Shown: positions 1 to 10,610 of the stretch, piece by piece
Layout of the letters: the number at the start of each line of letters is the position of its first letter
Position numbering within the stretch: position 1 is the first letter of the stretch
NCBI RefSeq assembly: GCF_030813355.1
Contig: NZ_JAUSUD010000016.1
Span: 48,699-112,698 of the forward strand
Length of the DNA stretch: 64,000 bases
From: Metabacillus malikii
GTDB taxonomy: Bacteria; Bacillota; Bacilli; Bacillales; Bacillaceae
Direction: 5' to 3'
Notes under the pieces: model-generated
Seen by the model: only the letters and a program-made list of their open reading frames with translations
Databases searched by the model: none
What the model was told of the DNA's origin: nothing
Position numbers and translations under genes: made by a program

Positions 1-1
1 T

Positions 2-769
2 TCTGTAAATTTAGCAACTGACCAGCAAGGTGAAGTATTCCACCGCTATATTTTAGGAGTGTATGATTTATATGAACGCTTGATCGAGAAATACCCGGAA
101 ATATTATTTGAATCATGTGCCGGTGGTGGCGCTAGATTTGACCCAGGCTTGTTATATTATGCACCACAAACATGGGCAAGTGATGATACAGATGCCGTAG
201 AGCGATTAAAAATTCAATATGGTACATCAATGGTTTACCCACTAAGTTCGATCGGTAGTCATGTCTCTGCAATTCCGAACCACCAGGTCGGACGAATGAC
301 ACCAATTGACACACGAGCAAATGTTGCTTATTTTGGTACATTTGGTTATGAATTAGATATTACAAAGCTCAGTGACGAAGAAAGGGCAAAAATTAAAGAA
401 CAAGTAGCATTCTTTAAAGCAAACCGTGAGTTAATTCGAAGCGGTAAATTCCATCGACTCTTAAGCCCATTTGAATCAAATGAAGTTTCATGGATGGTCG
501 TCTCAAACAGAAAGGACGAAGCGATTGTTGGTTACTATAAAGTTCTGGCTAAACCAAATGACAAATATTATCGTCTAAAATTAAAAGGACTTGACCCAAC
601 GAAACGTTATAAAATTTCTGGATTAGATACTACACACTATGGTGATGAGTTAATGAACATCGGAATCATCTTAGGTGAAGACTACACAGACCGAGCAGCA
701 GAATATTGGTCAAGAGAGCATCCCCATGATTATGATTCACAAATATTTGTCATAAAAGAAGTTAAGTAA
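2..769 (+). CDS. Alpha-galactosidase, GH36 family (C-terminal part, 5' end outside window)
   Basis: The reading frame is open from base 2, so the gene starts before the window. An internal GTG at 59 is not the true start because the codons before it continue the family sequence. The protein hydrolyses terminal alpha-galactosides such as melibiose or raffinose in the cytoplasm. The visible part has the CxGG..RFD motif (ESCAGGGARFD) and the SDDTDAVERL motif, which carries the general acid/base Asp in GH36 enzymes, then the C-terminal beta domain. It converges on spo0A and shares a bidirectional terminator with it. No other sugar genes are visible. The family call is firm; the exact substrate is inferred. 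Confidence 0.93.
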   Translation, partial: SVNLATDQQGEVFHRYILGVYDLYERLIEKYPEILFESCAGGGARFDPGLLYYAPQTWASDDTDAVERLKIQYGTSMVYPLSSIGSHVSAIPNHQVGRMTPIDTRANVAYFGTFGYELDITKLSDEERAKIKEQVAFFKANRELIRSGKFHRLLSPFESNEVSWMVVSNRKDEAIVGYYKVLAKPNDKYYRLKLKGLDPTKRYKISGLDTTHYGDELMNIGIILGEDYTDRAAEYWSREHPHDYDSQIFVIKEVK

Positions 770-811
770 TTACGTCAGACTCTCATCCATCATATACAGT
801 GTAAAATAAGG

Positions 812-852
812 AAAAACCTCCCTAAATATATAAATAGGGAGGTTTTGTTTTA
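812..852. terminator. Bidirectional rho-independent terminator
   Basis: A perfect 12-bp stem, AAAACCTCCCTA (813-824) with TAGGGAGGTTTT (835-846), has an AT-rich loop and T-rich flanks. It lies between the converging alpha-galactosidase and spo0A genes and can end transcription from both sides. Confidence 0.9.
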
Positions 853-908
853 CTCTATTAAAAGAATATTTATTTAAATATTAGGTCAATAACAAAATTA
901 TACAATTC

Positions 909-1700
909 TTAGCTTGCCTTATGCTCCAAACGAAGCTTATCCGCGACCATCGCGATAAATTCACTATTTGTCGGCTTTGCTTTTGTCATGCTGACTGTAT
1001 AGCCGAATAATGACGAAATTGAATCGATGTTCCCACGACTCCACGCAACTTCAATCGCATGACGTATTGCACGCTCTACTCTTGAAGCAGTTGTGTTGTA
1101 TTTTTTAGCGATATCTGGGTAGAGAACCTTTGTAATTGAGCCTAGTAACTCAATGTCATTGTATACCATTGAAATAGCTTCTCGTAGGTAGAGATACCCT
1201 TTAATATGCGCAGGTACTCCTATCTCGTGAATGATACTTGTAATGCTCGCATCAAGATTTTTCCCCTTACCTTGTGACTCATTGGCTGGTCTTATCGTGG
1301 TACTTGTTCTTTTAACGAGTGGTGCTGCATTTCCACTAACTTGACGAATATGACTCGCAAGGCCTTCCATATCAAATGGCTTTAAAATAAAATATGCTGC
1401 ACCTAAATCAACTGCTTTTTTCGTTACATCTTCTTGGCCAAAAGCTGTAAGCATTATGACATTTGGTTGTGGTCCTTCCATCTGTCTTAATTTTTCTAGT
1501 ACACCAAGACCATCTAAATGCGGCATGATGATATCCAACACCAATACATCTGGTGTTTTATCTTTTAACATATTTAAACATTCTTGGCCATTATACGCTA
1601 CTCCAAGAACTTCAATATCTTCTTGACTTGATAAATACTCATCTAATAAACCTACTAATTCACGATTATCGTCAACGATACAAACTTTAATTTTACTCAC
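909..1700 (-). CDS. spo0A: Sporulation master response regulator Spo0A
   Basis: Transcription factor that, once phosphorylated by the phosphorelay, starts sporulation and controls biofilm genes. The 263-aa length is typical. The N-terminal receiver has the acidic pair D10-D11, phospho-acceptor D56 (VLVLDIIMP), T85 and K107 (FILKPFD). The C-terminal DNA-binding domain carries the conserved segment [16 protein letters not shown]. Translation starts at GTG with AGGAGG seven bases upstream. It follows spoIVB, with a terminator between them, so it has its own promoter. Candidate 0A boxes upstream suggest autoregulation. Confidence 0.98.
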   Translation of the reverse strand: MSKIKVCIVDDNRELVGLLDEYLSSQEDIEVLGVAYNGQECLNMLKDKTPDVLVLDIIMPHLDGLGVLEKLRQMEGPQPNVIMLTAFGQEDVTKKAVDLGAAYFILKPFDMEGLASHIRQVSGNAAPLVKRTSTTIRPANESQGKGKNLDASITSIIHEIGVPAHIKGYLYLREAISMVYNDIELLGSITKVLYPDIAKKYNTTASRVERAIRHAIEVAWSRGNIDSISSLFGYTVSMTKAKPTNSEFIAMVADKLRLEHKAS

Positions 1701-1766
1701 AATACGTCCTCCTCAGTCTCTTTTTGCCAATATGTCTTATATCTATACATGATTATACCTAACAAT

Positions 1767-1773
1767 TTCGACA
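1767..1773. promoter_or_regulatory. Spo0A box near spo0A start
   Basis: TTCGACA, the exact reverse of the 0A box TGTCGAA, lies about 70 bases upstream of the spo0A start. A near match, TTCGACT, occurs around 1855-1861. Spo0A regulates its own promoter in B. subtilis, so function is plausible; binding is inferred. Confidence 0.55.
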
Positions 1774-1898
1774 ATGTGAGAAGAAATCCTTTATTTTTTT
1801 GAAAAAACTTAATTAATTTAAGATTATCTCGATTTTTCTTCAAATCGCTCGCTTTTTCGACTAAATATGCTATTTGACATAATGAGATGAATTAGATT

Positions 1899-1905
1899 TG
1901 TCGAA
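1899..1905. promoter_or_regulatory. Spo0A box upstream of spo0A
   Basis: A perfect TGTCGAA heptamer lies about 200 bases upstream of spo0A. Together with the box at 1767 it suggests autoregulation. The promoter itself could not be defined with confidence. Confidence 0.55.
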
Positions 1906-1959
1906 TAATCTTTTCCTCTTTATTTTACATAACCTGAACTAAAATGAAAAGATAAAAAC

Positions 1960-1990
1960 AAAAAAACTGCCAAGAAATAATTCTTGACAG
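1960..1990 (-). terminator. Terminator of spoIVB
   Basis: On the minus strand CTGTCAAGAA pairs with TTCTTGGCAG (one G-T pair) around a 4-base loop and is followed by seven T. It sits directly after the spoIVB stop and separates it from spo0A. Confidence 0.88.
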
Positions 1991-1997
1991 CTTAAAC

Positions 1998-3290
1998 TTA
2001 GCTTACCTTTTGTTTTTGTTTAGAATAAATATCTATGCCCGCTTCATTTAACATCCATTCAATATGGACGCCGTACCCACTAGTAGGGTCATTGACAAAT
2101 ACATGTGTTACTGCACCGATTACCTTCCCATTTTGTATTATCGGACTTCCGCTCATTCCTTGGACAATACCACCTGTTTTGTCCAACAACTTTTTATCGG
2201 TTATTTTTATTACCATACCTTTAGTAGCAGGGAACTTTTGTGGGACAGAACTTACAACTTCTACATCAAACTCTTCAACTGTATCATTATCGACGACAGT
2301 AAGAATTTTAGCTGGTCCTTCCTTTACTTCATTCGAAAGGGCAATTGGTAAGGCCTTGTCCATTATTCCATTTGTTATATCTTGATTTAAGACACCAAAT
2401 ATTCCAAATGGACTATTTCGCGTAATATTTCCGATTATTTTACGATCACCGGAAAATCTAGCTAATTTTTCACCTGGGTTTCCGTTACTTCCTTTTTCAA
2501 TTGAAGTTACCGTTGAGCGTACAATTTGACCATCATCAACAACGATTGGCTTCTTTGTGTCCATATCCGAAATAACATGTCCTAATGCACCATATTTTTT
2601 TGATTCAGGGTCATAAAACGTCATCGTTCCAATACCTGCTGCCGAATCACGAATATACAAACCGATTCGATAGGAGCTATCGTTTTCATCCTTTAAAGGA
2701 TATAGTTTTGTTTTCACTTCGCTATCTTCACGCTTAAGAACTAAATCTAATGGCTTCCCTGTCTTTCCTGCTTCTTGGATAAAGGGAGCAACATCACTCA
2801 TTTGTTCAATTTTCTTACCATTGATGTTTGTTATAATATCTCCAACTTGCACACCGGCAATTTCTCCAGGAGATTGCTTTCCTTCTTTCGTATTAATTTG
2901 ATGGTGTCCTACCACCAATACGCCAAGAGTATTTAGTTTTACACCGATAGACTGTCCACCTGGTATAATTTTGAAATCGGGCAATACATTTACACCAATT
3001 TTCTTCACTGGAAAACCTGCGAGATCAAAAACAACTGCTCCCTCACCGGCCTTTTTCCCATGAACATCAATTGTTTTGCCGTCACTATTTTTCTGAACTG
3101 TAAACGCTTCTTCTACTTCACCAGAAGCATTAGCAGGAATAGAACTTTCAACAGTAACTTCTTGTGATTCGAATACTGCGACATTACTCGGTAGACTCAC
3201 ATATTCTTTTATCTCTTTTAGAAATCCTAAACTCATTAGTGAAACAAGGAGAATTACACCTATTATTTTTCTGATTTTATCTGTCTGCAA
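1998..3290 (-). CDS. spoIVB: SpoIVB serine peptidase (sigma-K checkpoint)
   Basis: Forespore-secreted serine peptidase that signals across the intermembrane space to trigger SpoIVFB cleavage of pro-sigma-K. The 430 aa start with one membrane anchor (about residues 9-24), then a PDZ domain (about 115-200) and the S55 peptidase domain. The catalytic His is H238 in [10 protein letters not shown] and the Ser is S380 in GMSGSP. The start is TTG at 3290 with GAGGAG and GAAGG upstream; no ATG fits the family N-terminus. Gene order recN-spoIVB-spo0A matches B. subtilis. Expression is normally sigma-G dependent; no promoter is claimed here. Confidence 0.97.
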   Translation of the reverse strand: MQTDKIRKIIGVILLVSLMSLGFLKEIKEYVSLPSNVAVFESQEVTVESSIPANASGEVEEAFTVQKNSDGKTIDVHGKKAGEGAVVFDLAGFPVKKIGVNVLPDFKIIPGGQSIGVKLNTLGVLVVGHHQINTKEGKQSPGEIAGVQVGDIITNINGKKIEQMSDVAPFIQEAGKTGKPLDLVLKREDSEVKTKLYPLKDENDSSYRIGLYIRDSAAGIGTMTFYDPESKKYGALGHVISDMDTKKPIVVDDGQIVRSTVTSIEKGSNGNPGEKLARFSGDRKIIGNITRNSPFGIFGVLNQDITNGIMDKALPIALSNEVKEGPAKILTVVDNDTVEEFDVEVVSSVPQKFPATKGMVIKITDKKLLDKTGGIVQGMSGSPIIQNGKVIGAVTHVFVNDPTSGYGVHIEWMLNEAGIDIYSKQKQKVS

Positions 3291-3728
3291 AAACCTTCAC
3301 TCTCCTCGCTCCTAACACACACCACGATATATATATGGCTACAGTTTTAATTTAGCCTTTCGAGCGAACATTTATAACATCTTTCTAATGAAAATTACAG
3401 GTTTACATGTAAGTTTTTTGCATTCTTTCAAATAAACTTATTAATATTTGGCCCATAATTGCTTTTAGTGGATAAAAGCAGTTATTGGCTAGTCAACTAA
3501 GTAATTGGCCAAATGATAACCATTATCTTAACTAACCTAATATTAAGTTTAGTTTGAGTATATTATATACAATTGGAACGACTACATACGGAAATATATA
3601 ATTGTAAAATGTAAATTATGTTTTATCCCTTCTTAATGAAATTCTGAATGTTGAGGTATACCTAGAAAATAAAATTATACATAAAAAAAGCCACCAATAA
3701 AGGCAGCAAATAATAAGAAATATTGAAC
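3291..3728. other. Intergenic region between recN and spoIVB
   Basis: A 438-bp AT-rich stretch without a convincing ORF. It holds the recN terminator at its right end and presumably the spoIVB promoter at its left end. Nothing else recognisable is present. Confidence 0.6.
3684..3707 (-). terminator. Weak terminator after recN
   Basis: On the minus strand GCTGCC pairs with GGTGGC (two G-U pairs) around TTTATT, followed by seven T. The short stem makes it a weak but plausible terminator just after the recN stop. Confidence 0.55.
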
Positions 3729-5429
3729 TTATTGTTTTGAGTTGCTTGCTAACTCAAGAAGTTCTTTAGCATGTTCCTTTGAAAGTTCTGTTACTTGTGC
3801 TCCCGCAATCATACGGCCAATTTCATTAATTTTTTCTGCCTTTTCTAACGCTTTTACACTTGTTTTCGTTCTTCCATCAATTGTTTCTTTCGCAATATAT
3901 AAATGTGTATCAGCCATAGCTGCAACTTGTGGAAGATGTGTAATACACAAAACTTGTGAACCAACGGATACACGGTGAATCTTTTCAGCAATTGCTTGAG
4001 CGACACGTCCACTAACACCTGTATCAACTTCATCGAAAATGATAGAAGTAATCCCTTGATGTTGTGAGAAAATGCTCTTCATAGCAAGCATAATCCTCGA
4101 TAATTCACCACCAGATGCCGTTTTACTTAACGGTTTTAACGGTTCACCAGGATTTGTAGAAAGATAAAATTCAACCTGGTCTATTCCTGTTACAGTAAAT
4201 TTATGATTTGTCATATGTGCTGTCAAATTGTTAAAATGAACATCAAAAGTTGTTTTTTCCATATAAAGTTCTTTCAACTCTTTATGTATGTCGGCAATTA
4301 ATTGCGTCGCACTTGATTTACGAAGAATTGAGACATTTTTTGCTTCTACAACTAGATCCTTCATAATCGAGTCTAATTCTTTTTGTAATTTATTTACATG
4401 ACTATCTCGATTTTGTATAGTATCTAACTCTTCTTCAACTTTTGCAGCATACATTAGTATTTCCTCTACAGTTTGTCCATATTTTCGTTTTAGTTGATTT
4501 ATTTCATTCAATCTGTTTTCAACATAATTAAGTCTTTCTGGATCAAATTCAAGCGAATCAAGTTCATTTCGTACTTGATAAGATAAATCTTCTAATAGAT
4601 AATATGCGTTCGATACAATTTCCGATAGTTCCTTTAAAGTAGGATTGATGGGTCCTACATCTTCTAAGTGACTCATTGCATGACTGACCCAGTCAAGCCC
4701 TCTTTGTTCACCATGAAGTGAATTATAACTTGTCTGTAATGCCTCATAAATCTTCTCATAATTGGATATTTTCGCTTTTTCTTCAAGTAGTTGTTCATCT
4801 TCATTTAGCTGGAGATTCGCATTGTTAATTTCATCGAGTTGAAATTGTAATAAATCTAATCGATGTGCCATTTCTTGCTCATTTTCTGATAACTGCGTTA
4901 ATTTCTTGCGTAACGTTTCATAACGTTTAAATACCTCTATATAATCTTCTAATGCTTTAGATATTTTATTTCCGCCATACTGATCAAGTAATTTTAAATG
5001 GTTTTCTTCGTTCATTAGTTCTTGATTATCATGCTGACCGTGAATATCAACTAAATATTGACCAACCTCTCTTAAAATGGCTATCGTAACTAATTTCCCA
5101 TTTATCCGACAAATACTTTTCCCTGATGAAGATAAATCACGCCTCAACACAATCATCCCATCACTAACATCAATCCCTAATTCATTACATTTGTCGTATA
5201 CAGGATGAGCCGTTTCCTCAATCAAAAATAATCCCTCAAGTTCCGCACGTTTCTCTCCAAACCGTACAAATTCAGCAGAGCCACGTGCTCCAGAAAGAAG
5301 ATGTATTGCATCTATAATAATTGATTTACCTGCTCCAGTTTCTCCTGTTAATACTGTAAGGCCTTTTTCAAATGAAATAGATAGAGATTCAATAATAGCA
5401 AAGTTTTTAATAGACAATTCCGCTAACAA
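3729..5429 (-). CDS. recN: DNA repair ATPase RecN
   Basis: SMC-like ATPase acting early in double-strand break repair. The 566-aa length is typical. Walker A is at about residues 28-36 (LTGETGAGKS), a long coiled-coil middle follows, then the ABC signature SGGELSRIMLA and Walker B SIIFDEVDTGVSG near the C-terminus. The start is TTG at 5429 with AAAGGTG about ten bases upstream. It lies downstream of argR, but a 430-bp gap containing a repeat element separates the two, so cotranscription is uncertain. LexA control is usual for the family; no SOS box was identified. Confidence 0.97.
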   Translation of the reverse strand: MLAELSIKNFAIIESLSISFEKGLTVLTGETGAGKSIIIDAIHLLSGARGSAEFVRFGEKRAELEGLFLIEETAHPVYDKCNELGIDVSDGMIVLRRDLSSSGKSICRINGKLVTIAILREVGQYLVDIHGQHDNQELMNEENHLKLLDQYGGNKISKALEDYIEVFKRYETLRKKLTQLSENEQEMAHRLDLLQFQLDEINNANLQLNEDEQLLEEKAKISNYEKIYEALQTSYNSLHGEQRGLDWVSHAMSHLEDVGPINPTLKELSEIVSNAYYLLEDLSYQVRNELDSLEFDPERLNYVENRLNEINQLKRKYGQTVEEILMYAAKVEEELDTIQNRDSHVNKLQKELDSIMKDLVVEAKNVSILRKSSATQLIADIHKELKELYMEKTTFDVHFNNLTAHMTNHKFTVTGIDQVEFYLSTNPGEPLKPLSKTASGGELSRIMLAMKSIFSQHQGITSIIFDEVDTGVSGRVAQAIAEKIHRVSVGSQVLCITHLPQVAAMADTHLYIAKETIDGRTKTSVKALEKAEKINEIGRMIAGAQVTELSKEHAKELLELASNSKQ

Positions 5430-5611
5430 ACAGAATCACACCTTTTTATAATTTGTTTCTTTATTACTAAGCAAAGCCATATAAAATTAAAACATATATA
5501 ATATGCATGACAAACTCAACAACTAAGAGACCCCTATAAGGAGTCTTTCATGTAAGTTGTTTTCACAACATGTTGCTTTTACTTAATTTTCGTTTTGGTT
5601 GTTTTAGAAAA

Positions 5612-5833
5612 AGGCTGTTTTCGTAAACATTGTTGCTTTTAACTTAGTTGTCGTTTAGGGTTTGTTTCCGCTACAGTACTCGCTTTCCGCGGGGTGGGTG
5701 CTGAGCCTCCTCAGCGCAAGCGCCTGCGGGGTCTCAGCTCTCCCACGCATCCCGCAGGAGTCTCGCACTTCCGCTCCAACAAACCGTTAAAAAAAATTAG
5801 TGCAAAAAACCACAACCTTTTAGAAAAGAGCCT
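5612..5833. repeat. Dispersed GC-rich element with imperfect terminal inverted repeats, copy A
   Basis: The left end AGGCTGTTTTCGTAAACATT and the reverse of the right end, AGGCTCTTTTCTAAAAGGTT, form an imperfect terminal inverted repeat. The core is GC-rich in an AT-rich genome and can fold (GCGGG...CCCGC outside, CTGAG...CTCAG inside). Related copies lie at 26623, 28506 and 29330. A second, diverged left-end-like segment precedes it at 5553-5600. It fills the recN-argR gap and contains no ORF of note. Confidence 0.8.
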
Positions 5834-5858
5834 AGAAAAAAGACTTCATGTATGACTA

Positions 5859-6308
5859 TTATAACATTTCTAAAAACCGTTCCGTAATGACTTCCGTATC
5901 TTCTGATGTTTTACAAATGATTAAAATTGTGTCATCTCCACAAATTGTTCCAAGTACTTCTTCCCAATCTAAATTATCAATTAAGGCCCCTATTGCATTT
6001 GCATTACCTGGTAATGTTTTCATTACAAGCATATGCCCCGCTGAATCGATTTTCACAAAGGCATCCATTAGTGCACGTTTCAATTTTTGTAGTGGGTTAA
6101 AGCGTTGGTCAGCTGGGAGACTATATTTGTATCGACCATCCAACATTGGAACTTTAACAAGATGAAGCTCTTTAATATCTCTAGATACTGTAGCTTGGGT
6201 TACATTAAACCCCATTTCTTTTAACAAATCAACTAATTCATCCTGTGTTTCAATATCATTATTTGAGATTATCTCTCTAATTTTAATATGACGTTGTCCT
6301 TTATTCAT
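5859..6308 (-). CDS. argR: Arginine repressor ArgR/AhrC
   Basis: Arginine-responsive hexameric regulator that represses arginine biosynthesis and activates catabolism. The 149-aa protein has an N-terminal winged helix ([14 protein letters not shown] at about residues 38-51) and a C-terminal oligomerisation and arginine-binding domain with the GTICGDDTI motif. The start ATG at 6308 has AAAGGGG about 13 bases upstream, rather far. It sits upstream of recN as in B. subtilis, but is isolated from tlyA by a large hairpin repeat. Confidence 0.97.
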   Translation of the reverse strand: MNKGQRHIKIREIISNNDIETQDELVDLLKEMGFNVTQATVSRDIKELHLVKVPMLDGRYKYSLPADQRFNPLQKLKRALMDAFVKIDSAGHMLVMKTLPGNANAIGALIDNLDWEEVLGTICGDDTILIICKTSEDTEVITERFLEML

Positions 6309-6572
6309 TATTGCTTAGCGCCCCTTTTACACATTGCATATTCTTTTGCATGTTTATACTATATATCTTATATGAAAATCCTTTAAAAGTACAGATTTAA
6401 TAAGAATTGGGCTGTATATACTGCATAAAATTTGTTTGCCTTATTAATAAAACCGTATGAATATCCAGATTATTAGTATAATTAAATATATTCTGATGTT
6501 ACTCAGCATTTTTAAGTAACTTACTTATGCCTACTGACTATGTATTTTGTACAAATTACAAAAACTAAAAAA

Positions 6573-6672
6573 GGTGACTCAAATATATAGTGTCGACCCA
6601 ACACACAACATATATAAACTAAAGTAGTTTATATATGTTAATGATTATAGGGCCAGGCACGATTGAGTCACC
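6573..6672 (-). repeat. GACTCA/TGAGTC double-hairpin repeat, copy 1; acts as tlyA terminator
   Basis: The outer arms GGTGACTCAA and TTGAGTCACC are perfectly complementary, and inside lies a 15-bp perfect stem AACATATATAAACTA/TAGTTTATATATGTT. On the minus strand the outer stem ends in TTTTTT, starting only six bases after the tlyA stop. Related elements lie at 32899, 53312 and 60811, and a short derivative at 40681. The rest of the 370-bp tlyA-argR gap holds only AT-rich DNA. Confidence 0.8.
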
Positions 6673-6678
6673 ACCTGT

Positions 6679-7500
6679 TCACAATTCAGCATGTGCTAAA
6701 TCAACTACTGATTTAGCTGTTGCGTTGAAATGAATAGTTCCCATCTCCTGTTGACCATTCCAGCGCAAATGCAATAGAAATTCAATATTTCCATCGCCAC
6801 CTGTAATAGGAGAATAGGATAAATCCATAAAATCATAACCTTCTAATAAAGAGAAATTAATGATTTGTTCAAGCACTTGTTCATGTACTTTTGGGTCACG
6901 TACAATCCCTTTCTTGCCTACCAATTCCTTACCCGCTTCAAATTGCGGTTTAACTAACGCCACGACGTGACTATTAGGAACTAAAATATTCTTTAGCGTT
7001 GGTAATATCAGCTTCAGTGAGATAAAAGAAACATCAATTGAAGCAAACTCAGGCAAGCCTTTCATAAAATCTGCTTGTGTCGCATATCGGAAATTCGTCC
7101 TTTCCATGACAACAACACGTTCATCTTGTCTAAGTTTCCATGCTAATTGATTGTAACCAACATCAACTGCATAAGACATTTTAACACCATTTTGTAGGGC
7201 ACAGTCTGTAAAACCGCCTGTTGATGAGCCAATATCAATCATAATTTTATTTGATAAATCTAAATTGAATACCTTTAATGCCTTTTCAAGTTTTAATCCG
7301 CCTCTGCTTACATATGGCATTGTCTTTCCTTTAATTGAAATCACCGTATCACGAGAGACTTTTTCTCCTGGCTTATCTAAGCGTTCCTCATTACCATAAA
7401 CAATACCTGCCATTATAGCTCGTTTTGCTTGTTCTCTTGATTCGAAAAAACCATTTTCTACAAGTAAAATATCTATTCTTTCTTTTTTGCTTCCACTCAT
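6679..7500 (-). CDS. tlyA: TlyA/YqxC family rRNA 2'-O-methyltransferase
   Basis: Predicted SAM-dependent rRNA methyltransferase (hemolysin A family). The 273 aa hold an N-terminal S4 RNA-binding domain (about residues 6-65) and an FtsJ-type methyltransferase domain with the SAM motif [13 protein letters not shown] (about 88-100) and the later VKPQFEAG segment. The start ATG overlaps the dxs stop by four bases, so the genes are translationally coupled. It is the last gene of this unit, followed by a hairpin repeat that looks like its terminator. Methylation target is inferred from the family. Confidence 0.95.
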   Translation of the reverse strand: MSGSKKERIDILLVENGFFESREQAKRAIMAGIVYGNEERLDKPGEKVSRDTVISIKGKTMPYVSRGGLKLEKALKVFNLDLSNKIMIDIGSSTGGFTDCALQNGVKMSYAVDVGYNQLAWKLRQDERVVVMERTNFRYATQADFMKGLPEFASIDVSFISLKLILPTLKNILVPNSHVVALVKPQFEAGKELVGKKGIVRDPKVHEQVLEQIINFSLLEGYDFMDLSYSPITGGDGNIEFLLHLRWNGQQEMGTIHFNATAKSVVDLAHAEL

Positions 7501-9404
7501 GAGCGCAATACCTTTTTATTCTTTGGAATCATTGAAGATAGGGTCTTTATAACATTTTCAGTTGTCATCCCTATTTCTTCTAATAATTTTGAGACACTTC
7601 CATGCTCGATAAAACGATCTGGGATGCCAATTCTAGTAATTGGTGTTTCAAAATACTGATTTTCTTGAGCAAACTCTAATACTGCACTACCAAATCCACC
7701 TTGTAAAATTGCTTCTTCAATCGTTAATACTGGAATACCTTCCTGGAATATTGCATGAAGCATTTTTTCATCCATTGGCTTTATAAATCTTGCATTAACA
7801 ACTCGAATGGATGTTCCGTTCCTTGCAAGCTGTTCAGCAGCTTCTAGTGCCATTTCTATTGTTGTTCCAAATGTTAAAATAACCGCATCCGTACCCTCTC
7901 GGAGTACTTCCCAAGTACCGATTGGGATTTCTTTTAACTCTTTATCCATTTCAACCCCAATACCATTGCCTCGGGCGTAACGTAGGGCAATTGGTCCTTC
8001 ATCATACTTTAACGCTGTATTCACCAGATGTTGACCTTCATTTTCATCTTTAGCCATCATGAGAACAATATTTGGAATATGACGTAAGAAGGCAATATCA
8101 AATACTCCTTGATGTGTTTCACCGTCCGCTCCTACGAGGCCCGCACGGTCAATTCCAATAAATACATTTAAATTTTGACGACATATATCATGAACGACTT
8201 GGTCATAGGCTCTTTGTAAAAACGTAGAGTAAATAGCAAGAAATGGTTTCATGTTTTGAGTTGCCAAACCAGCTGCTAAAGTTGTCGCATGCTGTTCTGC
8301 AATTCCTACATCAAACATACGGTCAGGGAATTCTTCTGCAAATGCCTCAAGTTTTGAGCCTACTGGCATTGCAGGTGTGACTGCAACAATTCGTTCATCT
8401 TCTCGTGCTAATTTCTGAACCGTCTCACTTACTAATTTGCTCCAAGCAGGTCCTACTACTTTTGGTTTAACAAAGTCACCTGTCTCAATCTTATATGGTC
8501 CAGTCCCATGCCATGTGCCAATTGTATCAGTTTCAGCTGGCTTATAACCTTTACCTTTTTTCGTTATAACATGCAAAAGAACTGGTCCTTTTGTTTTTTT
8601 CGCATACTGTAAATTTTCAAATAAATCTTCATAACTATGACCATCAACTGGTCCTAAATAGGTAAATCCTAGTTCTTCAAAGAAGACTCCAGATACGAGC
8701 ATATATTTTAAGCTATCTTTGACTCTTTCTGCAGTCGAGGCTAGTCTTCCACCTACCGCAGGTATTTTCTTCAATAAGTATTCTAGCTCATCTTTTACCC
8801 AATGATACTTACCTGCCGTTCTTAATCTACCCAAGACATTGTGCAGAGCACCAACATTTGGTGCAATCGACATTTCGTTATCGTTTAAAACGACAATCAT
8901 ATCTTTATTCTCGTCACCAATATGATTAAGTGCTTCAAGGGCCATTCCACCTGTTAATGCGCCATCACCTATAATCGGGATAATATGCTCTTTTGATTTT
9001 TTTAAATCTCGAGCAATAGCCATCCCCATCGCTGCAGATAAGGATGTAGAGCTATGCCCAGTTTCCCATACATCATGCTCAGACTCATTACGTTTCGGAA
9101 AACCACATAACCCTTTATATTGACGTAATGTATCAAATTCACTAGCTCTCCCAGTAAGGATTTTGTGAACATATGACTGGTGTCCTACATCCCAAATAAA
9201 CTTATCATTTGGGCTATCAAATACTTTATGTAAAGCAATTGTTAATTCAACTACACCAAGGTTAGGCCCTATATGTCCTCCCGTTTCTGAGAGCTTTTCA
9301 ATTAAAAATTGACGAATTTCCGCACTAAGTTTTTCAAGCTCATGATTAGATAATTTCTTTAAAAATTGCGGATTTTTTATCGACAGAAGATCCAAATGGA
9401 CCAC
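7497..9404 (-). CDS. dxs: 1-deoxy-D-xylulose-5-phosphate synthase
   Basis: Thiamine-diphosphate enzyme joining pyruvate and glyceraldehyde 3-phosphate, the first step of the non-mevalonate isoprenoid pathway. The 635 aa contain the TPP motif [23 protein letters not shown], the transketolase central domain with the [15 protein letters not shown] segment and the C-terminal domain ([11 protein letters not shown]). The frame allows GTG at 9404; the family N-terminus (MDLLSI) instead suggests TTG at 9395. Neither has a strong ribosome binding site. It is separated from ispA by a terminator, so dxs-tlyA form their own unit. Confidence 0.97.
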   Translation of the reverse strand: MVHLDLLSIKNPQFLKKLSNHELEKLSAEIRQFLIEKLSETGGHIGPNLGVVELTIALHKVFDSPNDKFIWDVGHQSYVHKILTGRASEFDTLRQYKGLCGFPKRNESEHDVWETGHSSTSLSAAMGMAIARDLKKSKEHIIPIIGDGALTGGMALEALNHIGDENKDMIVVLNDNEMSIAPNVGALHNVLGRLRTAGKYHWVKDELEYLLKKIPAVGGRLASTAERVKDSLKYMLVSGVFFEELGFTYLGPVDGHSYEDLFENLQYAKKTKGPVLLHVITKKGKGYKPAETDTIGTWHGTGPYKIETGDFVKPKVVGPAWSKLVSETVQKLAREDERIVAVTPAMPVGSKLEAFAEEFPDRMFDVGIAEQHATTLAAGLATQNMKPFLAIYSTFLQRAYDQVVHDICRQNLNVFIGIDRAGLVGADGETHQGVFDIAFLRHIPNIVLMMAKDENEGQHLVNTALKYDEGPIALRYARGNGIGVEMDKELKEIPIGTWEVLREGTDAVILTFGTTIEMALEAAEQLARNGTSIRVVNARFIKPMDEKMLHAIFQEGIPVLTIEEAILQGGFGSAVLEFAQENQYFETPITRIGIPDRFIEHGSVSKLLEEIGMTTENVIKTLSSMIPKNKKVLRS

Positions 9405-9725
9405 TCACTTTCGGATTCAGTTTCTTTCTGTTAAACAGTTTTTCGTAAACTATATTGTTTTAGATATAACCTATATGTTTCAAAATACACCTTCATAGCC
9501 TTTCATAACTATTCTTGTCTATTTATTTTAACGTAAAACTTGATTTATTGAAAACGTTATATCATTTTTTGACTTTTTCAAACTGTGCAGTCAAAAACGT
9601 AACATAAATAAAACGACATGACAATGGTAAATATATTATATGTATGCATAAGATAAAAACCGCTACCAATTGGGAACGGTTTTTATGCTAACGATTATTG
9701 CCTTCGTTCTAAAAGCAGAGTGTAA
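9405..9725. other. Intergenic region with ispA terminator and a solo repeat end
   Basis: A 321-bp gap with no gene. At 9436-9462 the sequence CAGTTTTTCGTAAACTATAT resembles the left terminal repeat of the dispersed GC-rich element, apparently a solo end. The ispA terminator occupies 9654-9685. The dxs promoter should lie here but was not assigned. Confidence 0.55.
9654..9685 (-). terminator. Terminator of the xseA-xseB-ispA unit
   Basis: AAAAACCG pairs with CGGTTTTT around an interior TACC...GGGA pairing. The minus strand ends in TTTTTATC. It follows the ispA stop by about 40 bases. Confidence 0.85.
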
Positions 9726-10610
9726 TCAATTGTTTCTATTTGCTATTAATTCGCACAAGTTGTTAAGCAATGTTGCTGGAACTGATAATTTATTTAATAT
9801 ACTTTTAGCTTCATCTACATGAGCGGTTAGTTTTTCCTTAGCTCCTTGTAAAGTTAAAATTGATGGGTATGTATTCTTTTCATTACCTTGGTCGGAACCA
9901 ACAGGCTTTCCGATTAAGTCCTGTTCACCTTCAATATCTAATATATCGTCCCTAATTTGAAAAGCAATACCTAAATGATATGAAAACTCCCTTAAATATT
10001 TAATATCCTGTACTGGGGCTTCAGCTAATATCGCACCAGCAATAATTGCAAAGCCGAGTAGTTTTGCGGTTTTGTGTTCATGAATATATTGCAGTTCTTC
10101 TAGTGATAAAACCTTCGTTTCACCATCCATATCTGCAACTTGACCGCCTACCATCCCTTCAGCCCCAGCTGCATGAACTAACTCTGTAATGATGTTTAGC
10201 TTTTTTTCAGAGCTTATATGCGGATCATTCGCAATTAATGAGAAGCTTTGTGTTAATAGACCGTCTCCAGCCAAGACAGCCATCGCCTCACCAAATACTT
10301 TATGATTTGTTGGCTTCCCACGACGAAGGTCGTCATCATCCATACATGGTAAATCATCATGTATTAATGAGTAAGTATGTACTAATTCAACGGCACTGGC
10401 AGTCGCGAGTCCAATTTCTTCCTGCTTACTATATGTATGTAAAAGTGCTAAAACAAGTATCGGCCTAATTCGCTTTCCACCAGCTTCAAGTGAATAATTC
10501 ATCGCATCTTTTAGTACTTCTGGTGCTTTTAACTTTTCAATATAGGAAAATAAACTTTCTTCAATCTTTTCTTTACGGGACTTTAAAAAATCGTCTAATT
10601 CCATTTTCAC
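9726..10610 (-). CDS. ispA: Farnesyl diphosphate synthase
   Basis: Prenyltransferase condensing DMAPP/GPP with IPP to give FPP. The 294-aa length fits. The first Asp-rich motif is [10 protein letters not shown] and the second is [14 protein letters not shown]-type substrate contact is seen in [12 protein letters not shown] at 10610 overlaps the xseB stop by four bases; an ATG two codons later is an alternative. It ends the xseA-xseB-ispA unit and precedes dxs, so two isoprenoid genes are close neighbours. Confidence 0.96.
   Translation of the reverse strand: MKMELDDFLKSRKEKIEESLFSYIEKLKAPEVLKDAMNYSLEAGGKRIRPILVLALLHTYSKQEEIGLATASAVELVHTYSLIHDDLPCMDDDDLRRGKPTNHKVFGEAMAVLAGDGLLTQSFSLIANDPHISSEKKLNIITELVHAAGAEGMVGGQVADMDGETKVLSLEELQYIHEHKTAKLLGFAIIAGAILAEAPVQDIKYLREFSYHLGIAFQIRDDILDIEGEQDLIGKPVGSDQGNEKNTYPSILTLQGAKEKLTAHVDEAKSILNKLSVPATLLNNLCELIANRNN

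Noticed and set aside
1860..1925. Sigma-H promoter of spo0A
   Set aside because: AGGAAAA resembles a -35, but no GAAT-type -10 sits at the correct spacing.
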